Below, one piece after another: positions 5,236 to 6,364 of a DNA stretch of 6,364 bases. The DNA comes from Actinomycetales bacterium. Its GTDB lineage: Bacteria > Actinomycetota > Actinomycetes > Actinomycetales > BWSM-131. The notes under the pieces were generated by a model. The model had not been told where the DNA came from and did not search any database. It was given only the letters and a program-made list of their open reading frames with translations. Numbering within the stretch: the stretch's first letter is position 1; each line of letters starts with the position of its first letter. The stretch spans positions 1-6,364 of the forward strand of contig JASBSH010000181.1 of NCBI GenBank assembly GCA_030149025.1, written 5' to 3'. The translations under genes were made by a program, and so were the position numbers.

Positions 5236-6364
5236 TCAGAGCCCGCCGGTTTGCGCGGCGGCGTCCGCGGCCGGGGGCAGGGCACGCAGCACGCGCTCGA
5301 CCGCCTCGTCGTCCAAGGCTGCGGAGACGAACCACGCCTCGAACGCACTCGGCGGCAGGTAGACCCCGTTCGACAGCATCGAGTGGAAGAAGGCCCCGAA
5401 CGCTGCCGTGTTCTGCTTCTGTGCGCTCGCGTAGTCGTGCACCGGCTGGTCGGTGAAGAAAACGCTGAACATCGAGCCCGCGTGGTTGACGGTGTGGGCC
5501 ACTCCTGCGCGGGTCAGCTCGGCGGAGGCCGCGCTCGACAGCCGGCGGGCGACGGCGTCCAGGTGCTCGTAGACGTCCCGGGTGCATGCGCGCAGGGTCG
5601 CGAGCCCGGCGGCGGTCGCGACCGGGTTCCCGCTGAGGGTCCCGGCCTGGTAGACGGGTCCGACCGGGGCGAGGTGCTGCATGACGTCCTTGCGTCCCCC
5701 GAAGGCGGCCGCGGGGAAGCCGCCGCCCATCACCTTGCCGAAGGTGAACAGGTCCGGGGCGCCCACGCCCTGCTCCCCCTCGTACCCGAACCAGCCGGCC
5801 CGCGAGACACGGAACCCGGTCATCACCTCGTCGCTGATCAACAGGGCGCCGTGCTCTCGGGTGGTCTCGCGCAGCAACGCCGTGAAGCCCGGCTTCGGCG
5901 GGACGACGCCCATGTTCCCGGCGGCGGCCTCCGTGATGAGGCAGGCGATGCGATCGCCGTGCAGGGCGAACACCTCACGGACGGCGTCCTCGTCGTTGTA
6001 GGGGATGACGAGGGTGTCGGCGGCGCTCGCCCCGGTCACGCCCGGGGTGTCGGGAAGGGCGAACGTCGCGACACCGGACCCCGCCGATGCCAGCAGCGCG
6101 TCGACGTGCCCGTGGTAGTGCCCGGCGAACTTCACGACGACCGGGCGCCCGGTGACCCCGCGGGCCAGCCGGATCGCGCTCATCGTCGCCTCGGTGCCGG
6201 AACTCACGAGCCGCACCTGCTCCACGGGCCCGACCAGGGAGACGATCTCCTCCACGAGCAGCACCTCGTTCTCGCTCGGGGTCCCGAACGAGAAGCCTTG
6301 TTCGGCAGCGTCGGTGACGGCCTTGACCACGTCGGGGTGCGCGTGACCGAGGATCATCGGGCCC
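5236..6364 (-). CDS. hemL: Glutamate-1-semialdehyde 2,1-aminomutase, 5' end outside window
   Basis: This PLP enzyme converts glutamate-1-semialdehyde to 5-aminolevulinate in the C5 tetrapyrrole (heme, cobalamin) pathway in the cytosol. The frame is open to the window edge (GPMILGHAHPDV), so the ATG at 6357 is internal; about 55-65 N-terminal residues are missing compared with the roughly 430-residue family. Counting from that ATG, visible motifs are the SSGTEATMSAIRLAR cofactor-binding loop (52-66), KFAGHYHGHVD (76-86), LISDEVMTGFR with the pyridine-binding Asp, and FTFGKVMGGGFPAAAFGG, whose Lys208 (codon 5734-5736) should form the Schiff base with PLP. The F-G-K-V-M-G-G-G-F-P signature and PVYQAGTLSGNP separate it from ordinary class III aminotransferases. 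The gene ends in TGA at 5238-5236 and leads into the phosphatase. It is intact as far as seen. Confidence 0.95.
   Translation of the reverse strand, partial: GPMILGHAHPDVVKAVTDAAEQGFSFGTPSENEVLLVEEIVSLVGPVEQVRLVSSGTEATMSAIRLARGVTGRPVVVKFAGHYHGHVDALLASAGSGVATFALPDTPGVTGASAADTLVIPYNDEDAVREVFALHGDRIACLITEAAAGNMGVVPPKPGFTALLRETTREHGALLISDEVMTGFRVSRAGWFGYEGEQGVGAPDLFTFGKVMGGGFPAAAFGGRKDVMQHLAPVGPVYQAGTLSGNPVATAAGLATLRACTRDVYEHLDAVARRLSSAASAELTRAGVAHTVNHAGSMFSVFFTDQPVHDYASAQKQNTAAFGAFFHSMLSNGVYLPPSAFEAWFVSAALDDEAVERVLRALPPAADAAAQTGGL

Noticed and set aside
1..6364. CRISPR array, tRNA, rRNA, insertion sequence or transposase
   Set aside because: No regularly spaced repeats, no tRNA-like cloverleaf or rRNA signature, no transposase or integrase motifs and no long terminal inverted repeats were seen on either strand.

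Overview
The window reads as a chromosomal segment of a high-GC actinomycete. The evidence is strong G/C bias at third codon positions, frequent GTG starts, DUF4229 and PLDc_N small membrane proteins, and a hemL-histidine phosphatase pair of actinobacterial type. A Pseudonocardiales-like host is plausible, but that is an inference from protein style, not a proven assignment.

Left part (1-2942, + strand): an accessory-looking two-gene cassette. The first gene is cut by the window edge. It resembles the C-terminal part of AbiEii-type nucleotidyltransferase-like proteins. The second encodes a large primase-helicase: an archaeo-eukaryotic primase (AEP) domain of the TOTE conflict-system type joined to a superfamily 2 helicase. 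All main catalytic motifs of both domains can be seen. The upstream stop codon overlaps a possible ATG of the second gene (TGATG at 499-503), but the family-like start is a GTG at 600 with its own ribosome binding site.

Junction (2943-3147): just after the primase-helicase stop, another frame encodes about 40 residues that look like the C-terminal tail of an actinobacterial helix-turn-helix regulator, with no DNA-binding domain. I read this as the stump of a host gene at the right edge of the accessory cassette.

Right part (3148-6364): ordinary core genes. On the minus strand a DUF4229 membrane protein gene overlaps a DedA-family membrane protein gene. A PLDc_N small membrane protein gene diverges from the DUF4229 gene. 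The two divergent GTG starts flank a near-perfect palindrome that places a TAGAGT box 6 nt from each start, so both transcripts may be leaderless from a mirror-image promoter. Next, on the minus strand, come a histidine phosphatase and hemL (tetrapyrrole synthesis, 5' end outside the window), probably one operon read hemL then phosphatase. The cytochrome c maturation genes that follow this pair in M. tuberculosis are absent here.

The most interesting part is the primase-helicase cassette with its nucleotidyltransferase-like neighbour and the regulator stump. This is a candidate defence or mobile-element conflict locus of a known broad class rather than a proven new system.
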